IMG/VR virus record: IMGVR_UViG_3300044825_000543
Coordinates: 1 to 34,929 of that record
Strand: one strand, 5' to 3'
DNA from: a virus
DNA: 34,929 bases
Both the position numbers and the translations under genes were made by a program. The notes under the pieces are model-generated. The model made no database searches, was not told the DNA's origin, and saw only the letters and a program-made list of their open reading frames with translations. Position 1 is the first letter of the stretch. Each line of letters starts with the position of its first letter. Positions 7,088 to 14,789 of the stretch are shown in pieces.

Positions 7088-7477
7088 TCACTCGCTGAAC
7101 ACCTGCCACTGCACGAACGCCGTACCTGTCGCCGGATCGACCACCTTCACGACAGGCGAGATGGTCGTGCCTGACTGCGCCGACAGCCTGATGACCGCAG
7201 GTTCCCCGGCGTTCAACTGGCCGAACGGGGCGAACGTCGAGCCGTCCCACGTTCCCACCTGCACCTTGGTTCCGGTGGTCAGGTTGATGAAGTTCGCCAT
7301 GCCTCGGGTGGTGACATCCACCAGCAGCAGCGCCTCCGTGCTTGTGCTGACGGCCTGCACGCCTCCTGCGGCTGCGCTGCCAGTCAAGTTGATCAAAGCC
7401 GATGGGGGCGCGAACTCGTAGCGCAGGCTGTCCTTGTTCACGGTCATGCTGACGTTCAGTGCGATTTCGTTTGCCAT
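7088..7477 (-). CDS. Hypothetical structural protein, 129 aa
   Basis: Beta-rich small protein without cysteines, of a type common as tail or baseplate accessory domains. The N-terminus (MANEIALNVSMTVNKDSLRYEF) and the TRGMANFINLTTGTKVQVG block near residues 57-75 are the most distinctive parts. It starts 28 bases after the preceding stop with a GGAGGAAA-type site before ATG. Function unknown. Confidence 0.7.
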   Translation of the reverse strand: MANEIALNVSMTVNKDSLRYEFAPPSALINLTGSAAAGGVQAVSTSTEALLLVDVTTRGMANFINLTTGTKVQVGTWDGSTFAPFGQLNAGEPAVIRLSAQSGTTISPVVKVVDPATGTAFVQWQVFSE

Positions 7478-7505
7478 GCTGTTTCCTCCTGTGCGCTAGT
7501 GACGA

Positions 7506-8426
7506 TCAGCGGAGCCGCCCCAGCCTGAAGTCGATCTGCTCGAAAAATGACATCATCGGGTACGGCTGCACGAACGCTACGCGCTTGGCCTGCCCGGTCG
7601 CCATCTGGTCGTTGGGATTTGACGGCAGGTCAAGCACCACATATCCGTTGGCCTGACGCTGCGGGATCTGCTTCAGGTGGTACATCTGGTCAAAGGCGAA
7701 CGTCAGGGTGTGCTGGTACATGCCTGTCGGCAGTTCGACCGTGCTGTGACCGCCGTATACAAGCGTGCCTCGGTCGTAGTTGGCGAACTTCGTCTTGTTG
7801 CGAGATCCAAGCAGCGGCGTTGACTTGGCCGGATCAATGCGCTGGCTGCTTGTCAACTCGATCAGCAGGCGACCTTCCGGGCGAAGCACCGTGGTCGGGT
7901 ATCCGGCGGTGTCGATCTTTGTGCCGCCGATGTCGCTCTCGGCCTGGTTCAGCGAATACTTGGGGACGTAGTCCGCATCGCATGTGCGCTCCAGCGCCGC
8001 CTCAAACTCGCTGAAATACTTGTACTGCCGCCACTCGTCACGATGCACCACGTTCGTGTCAAGCCGGATCGACAGGTAGCCATCATCGTTCGGCGCGATG
8101 GCACGGGTGCTGCTTATTGATGCCTCTTCGCCACGACGGCGATACGTCACCGTGACAAGCCATGCCTGCGGCACTGACGGGTCCGGGCGTATCGCGTAGT
8201 CGTACGCAAACAGCCGATAGATGTCGCGCATTCCGGCGTACAGGCCGACTTGCAGACCACCCGACAGATACTGGGACATCTTGGCCGGAAGGCCATTTGC
8301 CGCGCCGATCAGTTCCCAAACGTCACCCTCAACCTGGTACGGGTGGCAATGGAACTCGCGCACCGCAATCGGCGACCCCTCCTGAAACGTCACATTGGCG
8401 GTGGTGGTCAGTTCGCGCACTGCCAT
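7506..8426 (-). CDS. Hypothetical tail protein after tape measure, 306 aa
   Basis: Late structural protein in the place normally held by a distal tail protein. The start at MAVREL follows the previous stop by one base; the longer open frame upstream is low-complexity Arg/Ser and overlaps the tape measure. The centre reads as a mixed alpha/beta domain, and residues about 225-275 contain a strand-rich segment (GTLVYGGHSTVELPTGMYQHTLTFAF). I do not recognise a Dit family motif, so that role is inferred from position alone. Confidence 0.72.
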   Translation of the reverse strand: MAVRELTTTANVTFQEGSPIAVREFHCHPYQVEGDVWELIGAANGLPAKMSQYLSGGLQVGLYAGMRDIYRLFAYDYAIRPDPSVPQAWLVTVTYRRRGEEASISSTRAIAPNDDGYLSIRLDTNVVHRDEWRQYKYFSEFEAALERTCDADYVPKYSLNQAESDIGGTKIDTAGYPTTVLRPEGRLLIELTSSQRIDPAKSTPLLGSRNKTKFANYDRGTLVYGGHSTVELPTGMYQHTLTFAFDQMYHLKQIPQRQANGYVVLDLPSNPNDQMATGQAKRVAFVQPYPMMSFFEQIDFRLGRLR

Positions 8427-8427
8427 G

Positions 8428-9318
8428 TCAGTTGCCTCCGCTGAACTGCTGCCCGATTGTCTCGATGATCTGCTTGATGCGGTCCTGCGCCTGCAACTGC
8501 TGGCCTGCGATCTTGACCACCTCGCGTGATGCCTGCTCTGGGCCGCCGACGCCAAAGCGGAACGTACCGAACGCCGCCTGCACCTCGCCCTGCACCATCG
8601 GCAGGCGCGACTGGATCATGCGCGAACGCTCGTCCTGCCGCGCCAGCAGCGTCTGCCGCGCCATCAGTTCTGCCAACTCGTCACGCATGCCGCTAATCAT
8701 CTGCTCGTTGGGTCCGATTGGTACGCCAGGTGACGGCAACACGCTGCGTTCAATGGATGCCGCTTGCTCAAGAAAGTACGGCGCAAACGATGGGAACATC
8801 GCCATGATCGGAGCGAGCATCGCCGCTGATATCAGCGGCATGGCCTGCCCGATGCCCGTGGCCGTGCCTGGATGGAACCTCGGCGCGCTCTGCACGTTGC
8901 CGCCGTTGGACAGGAACGCCTCGGCGAACGCAATGCCTGCCTCCTCGCCGTACTTTCGGAATGTCTCGATGATGCTGTCTGCCGCCGGACCCGCTACCGG
9001 GATTTGGCGAATGGAATCGCGCATGGCGTTGTGCATCGCATCGAAGAAGTCGATCCGCGCACCGAACTCCTTGTTGAACTGGTTGGCGACATTGCCGATG
9101 ACCGTGGCGACCGTAGCCGCCGACATCGCGCCCTTGATGCCATTCACGATCCTGTCGCCAAGGCTCGGCCCCAGCGCCGCATCCATCTTGCGGCCCATGT
9201 TGGTGGCAGCCTGCCCCACCTGCGCCTCTGCCTGCGCGAGGCCGGACCCCAGTCCTGCGAGGTTGGTCAGGACGTCGATTGTGAGCGCCGCCGCTGCGCC
9301 GCCGCCTGCCGTACTCAT
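8428..9318 (-). CDS. Short tape measure protein, 296 aa
   Basis: Placed directly after the frameshifted tail chaperone pair, the invariant position of the tape measure, which sets tail length and occupies the tail lumen. The protein is Ala/Gly/Met/Gln-rich and helical, with a hydrophobic stretch near residues 165-190 (AMPLISAAMLAPIMAMF), as in tape measures that insert in the host membrane. At 296 residues it is very short. With the usual rule of about 1.5 angstrom per residue it would give a tail of roughly 45 nm. Position is the main evidence; no sequence family was recognised. Confidence 0.7.
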   Translation of the reverse strand: MSTAGGGAAAALTIDVLTNLAGLGSGLAQAEAQVGQAATNMGRKMDAALGPSLGDRIVNGIKGAMSAATVATVIGNVANQFNKEFGARIDFFDAMHNAMRDSIRQIPVAGPAADSIIETFRKYGEEAGIAFAEAFLSNGGNVQSAPRFHPGTATGIGQAMPLISAAMLAPIMAMFPSFAPYFLEQAASIERSVLPSPGVPIGPNEQMISGMRDELAELMARQTLLARQDERSRMIQSRLPMVQGEVQAAFGTFRFGVGGPEQASREVVKIAGQQLQAQDRIKQIIETIGQQFSGGN

Positions 9319-9533
9319 CCGTGGAGCCTCCGCATCTCTGCCTCAACTCTAGCGCGGTGGTCCGTAGCAGGGTCCATGCCGCTGCCCTCGTCACGAAGGA
9401 CCGCATTGAGCGCGGCGATCCAATCCGCGATCTCGGGAATGCTCATGTCCATCGGGTTGCCAAGCCCCGGCAGGTATCTGGCGATCACTGCGGCGTTTCG
9501 CCGCCAGTCCTCGTCGGACGGCGGCTCTACGGG
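9315..9533 (-). CDS. Tail chaperone T-segment, expressed by -1 frameshift
   Basis: Counterpart of lambda gpT: the part that is only made as a fusion to the upstream chaperone and recruits tail tube and tape measure. It is reached from the upstream frame by a -1 slip on GGGAAAC at 9533-9539. After the slip the frame reads PVEPPSDEDWRRNAAVIARY and runs 72 residues to the stop at 9315. No ATG with a ribosome binding site starts this frame, which supports fusion-only expression. The full fusion product (9916 to 9315) would be 200 residues. Confidence 0.78.
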   Translation of the reverse strand, partial: PVEPPSDEDWRRNAAVIARYLPGLGNPMDMSIPEIADWIAALNAVLRDEGSGMDPATDHRARVEAEMRRLHG

Positions 9534-9916
9534 TTTCCCTGCTGGGCATCCTGCGGCGGCTTGATGTCCCAGCCGCATACCCGCATGGCGAGGATGCACA
9601 CGCTGTCCGGGTCCATGCCCTCAAGCGCGGCGTCAAGCGCCTGCGCTGGCACGCCTGAACGCGTCGCCGACCGCTCAAGGATCGCCTGCGCGCCGTCGTA
9701 GGTCTTGCACATGTCGATCAGGGTGGCGTAGGCGCTGCGCTTGCTGGCGTAGTCCTGCGCAGCCAGGGCGATGTCCTGCGCGCTCGCGCCGGATCGGCGC
9801 AGCGCCGCCTCATGCTCCTGCTGGCGAGCCGCAAGCCACGTTCCGGTCAGTTCGGTCCAGTCCTTCAGGGCGATGAAACGCAGCGTGATGCTGCCGATGG
9901 TTACTGGCGCTTTCAT
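9527..9916 (-). CDS. Tail assembly chaperone G-type, 129 aa
   Basis: Counterpart of lambda gpG: a cytosolic chaperone that keeps the tape measure soluble during tail assembly. Start at MKAPVT is fixed by an ATGA overlap on the previous gene. The sequence is helical and Ala-rich after a short N-terminal strand pair (VTIGSITLRFIAL). It ends QQGNP just past the slippery heptamer. The position between the tail tube and the tape measure and the frameshift signal identify the family; sequence similarity alone would not. Confidence 0.78.
   Translation of the reverse strand: MKAPVTIGSITLRFIALKDWTELTGTWLAARQQEHEAALRRSGASAQDIALAAQDYASKRSAYATLIDMCKTYDGAQAILERSATRSGVPAQALDAALEGMDPDSVCILAMRVCGWDIKPPQDAQQGNP
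9533..9539 (-). other. Programmed -1 frameshift site GGGAAAC
   Basis: On the minus strand the heptamer G_GGA_AAC is in the correct phase (CAG GGA AAC) just before the in-frame TAG stop at 9529-9527. It differs by one base from the GGGAAAG of lambda G/T. Slipping back one base joins the two frames exactly where the downstream frame is open. Confidence 0.85.
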
Positions 9917-10200
9917 AGTGTGCGGGATCGTAACCAGTCGTTGTCGATGCGAATGCACCGCTCGACCTCCTGCCGCCTCCGTGCTGTCACCCATTCAAGG
10001 GTGGCGGGGCTGAACTGCATCGTGGCTGCGACGGCTCTAATGGCATCCTCGCGGCTCACATGGGGGCTGACGTACAGCCGGAACGGCTTGCCTGCGTTGG
10101 ACCCGGTCACCACCCAGTCCTGTTCGGTGGTATATGCCTCGACGCCGACGCAGCCGGGAACGGGAACGCCAACCACGCTGGCCTCTCCTGCCAGCCTCAT
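9913..10200 (-). CDS. Hypothetical tail-region protein, 95 aa
   Basis: Lies between the tail tube and the chaperone genes, starting one base after the tail tube stop and overlapping the chaperone start as ATGA. N-terminal half is strand-rich (DWVVTGSNAGKPFRLYVSP), C-terminal half helical and basic (EWVTARRRQEVERCIRIDNDW). Unrecognised; its position suggests a role in tail assembly. Confidence 0.7.
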   Translation of the reverse strand: MRLAGEASVVGVPVPGCVGVEAYTTEQDWVVTGSNAGKPFRLYVSPHVSREDAIRAVAATMQFSPATLEWVTARRRQEVERCIRIDNDWLRSRTL

Positions 10201-10201
10201 G

Positions 10202-10633
10202 TCAGGTTCCCCAGACGATGGTGAACGGGCTGGTGGTTCCGGTGGTGGTCGGATGCGACAGGCTGAAATTGAACGTCACGGTGGCGTCCCCGCCCTTGTT
10301 GCTTGCCATCGCCACATCGGTCACCACGCCGTTGAACACGATGCTGTTGGTCCCGCTCGCGTTGCTGCGCGCCACCAGGGTGATTGACGCGCCAGTGACT
10401 GCCGTGTGGCCCTGCAGTTCGCCTGATGTCGTGTTGGCGAATCCGGCCTTGGTGTCGAGGATGCCGCCTGCGCTGCCCGTCAGGTCGTACAGGCCAAGCA
10501 GCCTCTGGCGTCCGGCCTGTCCGAACTCGGTGACATCGGACACGGCGCGGGTGATCGTCGCGCTCCATGTGTTCAGGCTGCCCACGATGCCGTTGCCGCT
10601 GACGTTGCCCGTATTGCCTGATAGTGCTGCCAT
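10202..10633 (-). CDS. Major tail (tube) protein, 143 aa
   Basis: Likely forms the stacked hexameric rings of the tail tube. The start at MAALSG shares its A with the preceding stop (TAATG). The N-terminal half has the tube pattern of a W-S/T strand followed by DVTEFGQAGRQRLLGLYDLTGS (about residues 32-53), which I associate with short tail tube proteins of this phage type. The C-terminal half is beta-rich and ends in a FNFSLSH strand. Placement after the tail completion gene and before the chaperones fits. Confidence 0.78.
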   Translation of the reverse strand: MAALSGNTGNVSGNGIVGSLNTWSATITRAVSDVTEFGQAGRQRLLGLYDLTGSAGGILDTKAGFANTTSGELQGHTAVTGASITLVARSNASGTNSIVFNGVVTDVAMASNKGGDATVTFNFSLSHPTTTGTTSPFTIVWGT

Positions 10634-11046
10634 TATGACCTCGTAGTGAAGATCGTGTAGGTGGTGCTGATGACGATGAATTCGTCGGTGGCTGATGGTA
10701 CGCCGCGTGTGGCGCACTGGAGAGCCACCCGCCCGTAGTCGCTCGTTCCGGGGTTCAGTTCCTGCTGGTCCAGCAGGGTGAACAGGGCTTCCTCGATGTC
10801 CATCGCTGCGGCAGCGCCAAGGCGCGCCACGCAGTAGATGTCGAACGTGATTGACCCGTTCAGGATGTGCGTCCCGTCGTACTGGTTCGCGTTGTCCATC
10901 GGGTCGAGGCTGTAGACGCAGTGCGGAAAGGCCACATTCTGCGGACCCTCCATGTGGTAGTACCGTCCGTCCAGCAGGGCATGAAACGACCCCGTGGAAG
11001 TGGTGCTTCCTAGCCTGTCGTAGATGGCGTCAACGATGTCCTTCAT
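10633..11046 (-). CDS. Tail completion / terminator protein (DUF3168-like), 137 aa
   Basis: Probably the ring that caps the tail tube and joins it to the head. It has the typical opening of a short helix (KDIVDAIYDRL), a loop with GRYYHMEGPQNVAFPHCVYSL, an amphipathic helix (MDIEEALFTLLDQQEL) and late strands (EFIVISTTYTIFTT), as in DUF3168-type proteins. It overlaps both neighbours by a few bases and sits between the gp10-like and tail tube genes, the standard place. Confidence 0.75.
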   Translation of the reverse strand: MKDIVDAIYDRLGSTTSTGSFHALLDGRYYHMEGPQNVAFPHCVYSLDPMDNANQYDGTHILNGSITFDIYCVARLGAAAAMDIEEALFTLLDQQELNPGTSDYGRVALQCATRGVPSATDEFIVISTTYTIFTTRS

Positions 11047-11753
11047 GCCGTCATGAACCCAGCCAAGCGTAGGCGGTTGGCGATGATCTTCGGGGCGATT
11101 GGCTTCATGGCCTCCAGCGACGGATCGACATAGGGGCGCTTTGCCATGCGAGTCGTGCCTTCCTCAAGCCACTTGGCGTACTTCAGCCGGATGCCAATGC
11201 CCCAGCCCAGCAGCGTCCCCTTGTTGATCCGGCGCGGCCTTGCCATCTGGACTGATCGGCGCAGGCGTCCCGTGCGGACGGCTGGCGGCTGTCCAGGCGC
11301 GCTGGCCCGATGCAGTCCGGCCTCGCCCAGGTTGGCGAAGTTACCCCGCTTGCCACGGCGGTTTAGAAGCGACGCGATCTGGGCGTCGGTCAGGTCCACG
11401 CCACGCCGCATGGCGAACATGGTCCGCGACCTGCGCTGGCGCGCCACAGCCTCTGCCCCGACCACATCGGCAGCCTTGAACTTGCCGCGACCCCTGAACG
11501 CCGTATGCAGGTGTCGCGCTGTCGCCACGCGCTCGCGGTCCTCCTTCTTCAGGCCGTAGTCCTCGCCAATGAACTGGTCGAGCCTCCGTGCGCCGCCTGC
11601 TGTCTTGGCGTAGATCCTGCCGCTACCGGGCTGCGACAGCATCCGCTGAATCATGCCCTGCGTTTCCACAAGCGCCTCCAGAGCGCCTTGGCTGGCCGCA
11701 GCGGCCACCTGACGCTGCATACGGGCCGCGCTAAACGTGTGGCGCGCAGGCAT
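11043..11753 (-). CDS. HK97 gp10-like head-tail joining protein, 236 aa
   Basis: Connects head completion and tail assembly. The C-terminal part has the family hallmark: APGQPPAVRTGRLRRSV (about 151-167) and YAKWLEEGTTRMAKRPYVDPSL (two blocks, about 192-213). The N-terminal 140 residues are longer and more basic than in short gp10 proteins and hold many RR pairs. They could contact nucleic acid, but this is only an inference from charge. Confidence 0.82.
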   Translation of the reverse strand: MPARHTFSAARMQRQVAAAASQGALEALVETQGMIQRMLSQPGSGRIYAKTAGGARRLDQFIGEDYGLKKEDRERVATARHLHTAFRGRGKFKAADVVGAEAVARQRRSRTMFAMRRGVDLTDAQIASLLNRRGKRGNFANLGEAGLHRASAPGQPPAVRTGRLRRSVQMARPRRINKGTLLGWGIGIRLKYAKWLEEGTTRMAKRPYVDPSLEAMKPIAPKIIANRLRLAGFMTA

Positions 11754-11755
11754 GG

Positions 11756-12109
11756 CTACAGCGGCAGCACTCTGGTCATGGCAAGGCGCATGTGCGCCAG
11801 ACCGTCCGCGTAGGTGCGCTCGTCCGGCGTGCGGACCTCCTGGATGTCCCAGAAATTCGTGCCGACAAACAGCCGATCTTGCGGCAGTATGTTCGTGCCA
11901 AGCGCGCAGTACCCGGTTGCGGACAGCGTGTTGCGCTGCGCGCCAAGGGTGTCACCTTCGGACCCGCCGCCCTGCTGGATGTACACCGTGACTGCCGACA
12001 GCGCCGTGGTGTAGGTGTTGATGATGCTGCCTGTGGCGTCCCGCGTCGTGGTCGGTCGCTGCGTGCTGCAGGTCACGCCCCACTGCTGGATCATGCTGTC
12101 TACGCTCAA
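11756..12109 (-). CDS. Head closure / head-tail joining protein, 117 aa, TTG start
   Basis: Small beta-barrel-type head closure protein of the gp7/SPP1 gp16 kind, placed between the gp6-like connector and the gp10-like protein. I chose TTG at 12109, which overlaps the preceding TGA as TTGA and has GAAGGAG five bases upstream; the ATG at 12094 has no binding site. The strand order GSIINTYTTALSAVTVYIQQG, then GYCALGT and DRLFVGTNFWDIQEVRTP, fits the fold. The family assignment rests partly on position. Confidence 0.72.
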   Translation of the reverse strand: MSVDSMIQQWGVTCSTQRPTTTRDATGSIINTYTTALSAVTVYIQQGGGSEGDTLGAQRNTLSATGYCALGTNILPQDRLFVGTNFWDIQEVRTPDERTYADGLAHMRLAMTRVLPL

Positions 12110-12969
12110 TTGATCTCCTTCCAGCGAGCCAGCAGCGTGTCCAGCCGTGCGTTCATCTCCTGCGCGGTGGCGCGGGTGTACGAGTAGTCGCCCAGACCCT
12201 CGGACACCAGGTTGCCGTCGCGCCTGCGGTCGCGGTACAGCATGGACGCCACCTCGATGCACGCCTGCTCGACATCGTCAGGCACGGTGGCGTACCCGGC
12301 GGTGTACTCGATCAGCACGGACTTCATGGCGTTGGGCATCACGCCCTTGTCCAGCGGCCAGTACGCGAACCAGGAGCGGTCGATGGACAGGCGTCCGGTC
12401 GGGTAGTCGTAGGTGTACTCGCTGGCGATGTCAGCGCCGTACAGAGTCACGGTCGCCAGCCGCGTGTCCGCGCCTGCGCGTGGTCGCAACTGCACCGAGC
12501 GGATGTCCTTGCCGATGCTGCAGTCGAAGCCGTCCGTCCGGCTGATCTCCGCGCCCAGCAGGGCCGTGGTCGGGTAGGTTGCGAGCGACAGCGTTGTGGC
12601 GGTGGTCACGCCTGCCTGCGTGGTGCGGGTCAGCACGACGCTTGGCGTGTCGATCTCCTGATTGACCGCGACCGAAGCGCGAAGGTCGGTGGCGTCCGCG
12701 CTCGTCACGACAAGCGACGCGACCGCTCCGCTGAACACGTTGGTGACCTGCGACACGGGCCACTGGTACAGCCGAATGGTGTCCACGCCTGCGCCGTTGC
12801 GCCACTCGGCGTAGGACCGCTGCTTGATGTTGCGCTCCAGGTACGACTCGATGCGGCTGGTGGCGCGGTCGATTGCCGCCTCCAGCACGGCATCATCGGT
12901 GGATGTCGTGATGCCCAGCCAGGACTTCAGGTTGGCGAGCGACGTAAGCGCGTAGGTTCCGACTGCCAT
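12106..12969 (-). CDS. gp6-like head-tail connector protein, 287 aa
   Basis: Forms the ring below the portal. The N-terminus has the connector signature: LANLKSWLGITTSTDDAVLE in the first 30 residues, then AIDRATSRIESYLERN near 33-48. The C-terminus returns to the helical bundle (PDDVEQACIEVASMLYRDRR). A beta-rich insertion occupies about 60-215, making it much longer than HK97 gp6 (about 100 residues) and closer to the longer connectors of podovirus-like and large siphophage relatives. Confidence 0.85.
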   Translation of the reverse strand: MAVGTYALTSLANLKSWLGITTSTDDAVLEAAIDRATSRIESYLERNIKQRSYAEWRNGAGVDTIRLYQWPVSQVTNVFSGAVASLVVTSADATDLRASVAVNQEIDTPSVVLTRTTQAGVTTATTLSLATYPTTALLGAEISRTDGFDCSIGKDIRSVQLRPRAGADTRLATVTLYGADIASEYTYDYPTGRLSIDRSWFAYWPLDKGVMPNAMKSVLIEYTAGYATVPDDVEQACIEVASMLYRDRRRDGNLVSEGLGDYSYTRATAQEMNARLDTLLARWKEIN

Positions 12970-12985
12970 GAACGAATCGTATGCC

Positions 12986-14161
12986 CTACCGGGCGTACCA
13001 CGGCTTGCCCATCGAGTAGTAGTGGCTGGTCGATTGCCACTGCCTGCGCAAGTCCTTGTCCACCCACGCCACGACCAGTTCAGCGTGGCCTACGCACACC
13101 TTGGATGTCAGCCATGCCTTCAGTCCGGCCTTCTCCCACTGCCGCCAGAACCAGATGTCATCGTCGGTGCGTCCCTCGCCCCATGTGCCATCATCGGCAG
13201 GCACGCCGACGAACCACGGCCTCGGCAACTTGTGCAGCGCCTCGCGCCGGATCAGCGTAAGCCCGAAATGGGCGGTAGCCACCTGCATGGCGTCCTGGTG
13301 CAGTTCGGTGGACAGGATGCCTGCCTTGGGCTTGCCGGCTTTGTCCTTGACCGTCAGCAGCGGTGCGGTGCGCTCGCGTCCGGCTTGCATCGGCGCGAGG
13401 ATGTCAAGGTCATTGCGCTCGGCGATGTCGCGCAGCATGATGATGTCCGTGGCGTCGTACACCGTGTCGTAGTCGGCGGTGATGATCCACTTCACCTTCT
13501 CGTTGCGCATGACATCCGACAGCACGCGGTCCATGCCCTGCGTCCAGAACACGCCCGAATAGCGCGTCAGGTTGATTCCCAGCGCCTTGGTCGCCACGGC
13601 GGTGCAGTACATGTGATCGCTAAACATCAGGCGCGGACAGGTCTGCACCAGCCACATGTCGCTGAAGTCCGGGTACTTGGCGGGGACGCTCGCGTGCGGC
13701 TTGCGCGCCTTGAGGTTGAGCGTGACGGGATGGCGCGAACAGTCATCGGCGTCGCCTTCCCATTCGCAGACATCGGTCAGCCCTGCGCCCTCAAGCAGCA
13801 TCTTCAGTTTCTGCGGCTGGTAGATCGAGCGGTGGACATCAAGTGCGTCCGTGTTGCCGCCCATCAGGTAGCCCTCCAGCGGCAGTTCGCCGCCGCGACC
13901 CTCCCTGTACCACTCCACGATCTTGTCGAAGTTCGGGACGGCGACCTTGAGCCAGCATCCGGGCTTCAGCACGTTCGCCCAGTGCTGCAGGACCGCAGGC
14001 ACTTCCGGGTATCCGATGTGTTCCAGCACATGGCTGGCGCGGATCTCGTCGGCTGTGCAGTCGGCGAACGGAAGTGCGCGTACGTCGTGTCCAAGCGATG
14101 CGTCAACCTGAACGTATCCAGGCAGCCGCACGTTTCCAGATCCCAGGTCGAGTTTGAGCAT
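12986..14161 (-). CDS. Methyltransferase-glycosyltransferase fusion, 391 aa
   Basis: Two enzymes in one chain. Residues 1-155 form a Rossmann SAM-dependent methyltransferase: motif I LDLGSGN (4-10), acidic D20, and HVLEH (44-48), typical of Methyltransf_11-like O/N-methyltransferases. Residues about 170-391 look like a GT-A glycosyltransferase with a metal-binding D-Y-D (230-232) in KWIITADYDTVYDATD, a loop rich in acids (DDGTWGEGRTDDD) and a late GHAELV. It lies inside the structural operon, next to capsid and connector genes, so the likely target is a sugar on the virion. The start codon directly follows a 6-bp hairpin that could mask initiation. The substrate is unknown. Confidence 0.82.
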   Translation of the reverse strand: MLKLDLGSGNVRLPGYVQVDASLGHDVRALPFADCTADEIRASHVLEHIGYPEVPAVLQHWANVLKPGCWLKVAVPNFDKIVEWYREGRGGELPLEGYLMGGNTDALDVHRSIYQPQKLKMLLEGAGLTDVCEWEGDADDCSRHPVTLNLKARKPHASVPAKYPDFSDMWLVQTCPRLMFSDHMYCTAVATKALGINLTRYSGVFWTQGMDRVLSDVMRNEKVKWIITADYDTVYDATDIIMLRDIAERNDLDILAPMQAGRERTAPLLTVKDKAGKPKAGILSTELHQDAMQVATAHFGLTLIRREALHKLPRPWFVGVPADDGTWGEGRTDDDIWFWRQWEKAGLKAWLTSKVCVGHAELVVAWVDKDLRRQWQSTSHYYSMGKPWYAR

Positions 14162-14179
14162 GGGTGGACGATACCACCC
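14162..14179 (-). promoter_or_regulatory. Hairpin at the start codon of the fusion gene
   Basis: GGGTGG and CCACCC (both arms visible at 14162-14167 and 14174-14179) pair around a 6-base loop, and the right arm on the minus strand abuts the ATG. The only purine-rich sequence that could bind the ribosome is inside the stem. This suggests low or conditional translation of the methyltransferase-glycosyltransferase. Confidence 0.45.
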
Positions 14180-14187
14180 AAATGAAC

Positions 14188-14211
14188 AGGGGCGGCCCGT
14201 AGGCCGCCCCT
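14188..14211 (-). terminator. Stable 10-bp hairpin, terminator candidate
   Basis: AGGGGCGGCC (14188-14197) and GGCCGCCCCT (14202-14211) form a perfect stem with a CGTA loop. On the minus strand it is followed by GTTCATTT, only partly T-rich. With the hairpin at 14240-14257 it could reduce read-through from the abundant capsid transcript into the connector genes. Confidence 0.6.
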
Positions 14212-14239
14212 GCTCTGGGGTGTGCGTCGTGCGCACTGT

Positions 14240-14257
14240 GCCTGACCGAAGTCAGGC
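14240..14257 (-). terminator. UUCG-tetraloop hairpin after the capsid transcript
   Basis: GCCTGAC and GTCAGGC form a 7-bp stem. On the minus-strand RNA the loop is C(UUCG)G, the exceptionally stable tetraloop. It starts seven bases after the stop of the 167-residue gene. It probably ends or protects the 3' end of the major capsid transcript. Confidence 0.6.
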
Positions 14258-14264
14258 GGTTGGA

Positions 14265-14768
14265 TCAGGAGATCCGGCCATCGGGGCCGACCACGATACC
14301 AGTGCTGGTCGTGACCGTGCCGTGCGCGCCGTTCGTTCCCTGCGTTGCGATGATCTCGTTCGCGCTGTCCGGCCCGGTGGCAGGACGGCCCAGCACCGCC
14401 ACAGCGCCAAGAACCTGGGTGGTTCCGGGGCTGATCTGGAGTCGGAGGTAGCGAGCCTTGCCGCCGCAATCCACGTTGAGGATCATGGGTGGGCATGCGG
14501 TCGCGTCCGTGGGCGCGTTCGGGATGATGAACGAGTTGGTGGTGGCAGTGCCGCCGTTGTAGCCGCTGATCGTCGTGAAGGCCGACGTAGTGTCGCCCTG
14601 CGCGATGGTCAGGACCGTGGGCTGGGTCGTAGCGCCGCCTGCGGCCTGAAGGACGCAGAACGTCGCCTCATTGAAGCCTCGGCGGTCCACGATCAGCGTG
14701 GCGGTCGCGCCAGCGGTGAAAGACGCTGGAGCGAGCGGGATGAACTTCTGGTTGAGTCCGGTGAACAT
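14265..14768 (-). CDS. Possible capsid decoration protein, 167 aa
   Basis: Directly downstream of the major capsid gene (21-base gap) and upstream of a hairpin pair, so it probably shares the abundant capsid transcript. The protein is beta-rich, Thr/Ala/Gly-rich and acidic to neutral (PASFTAGATATLIVDRRGF, KARYLRLQISPGT), consistent with a small virion surface protein. No recognised cement-protein family. The start has GAAAGGAACC upstream. The role is inferred from position and composition. Confidence 0.65.
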   Translation of the reverse strand: MFTGLNQKFIPLAPASFTAGATATLIVDRRGFNEATFCVLQAAGGATTQPTVLTIAQGDTTSAFTTISGYNGGTATTNSFIIPNAPTDATACPPMILNVDCGGKARYLRLQISPGTTQVLGAVAVLGRPATGPDSANEIIATQGTNGAHGTVTTSTGIVVGPDGRIS

Positions 14769-14789
14769 GGGTGTGGGTTCCTTTCGGTA

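Noticed and set aside
8427-8555. Longer N-terminus for the 306-residue tail protein
   Set aside because: The extension is Ser/Arg low-complexity and antiphase to the tape measure end; no binding site supports it.
12968-14185. 405-codon plus-strand frame
   Set aside because: Shadow of the methyltransferase-glycosyltransferase fusion, whose motifs are unambiguous.
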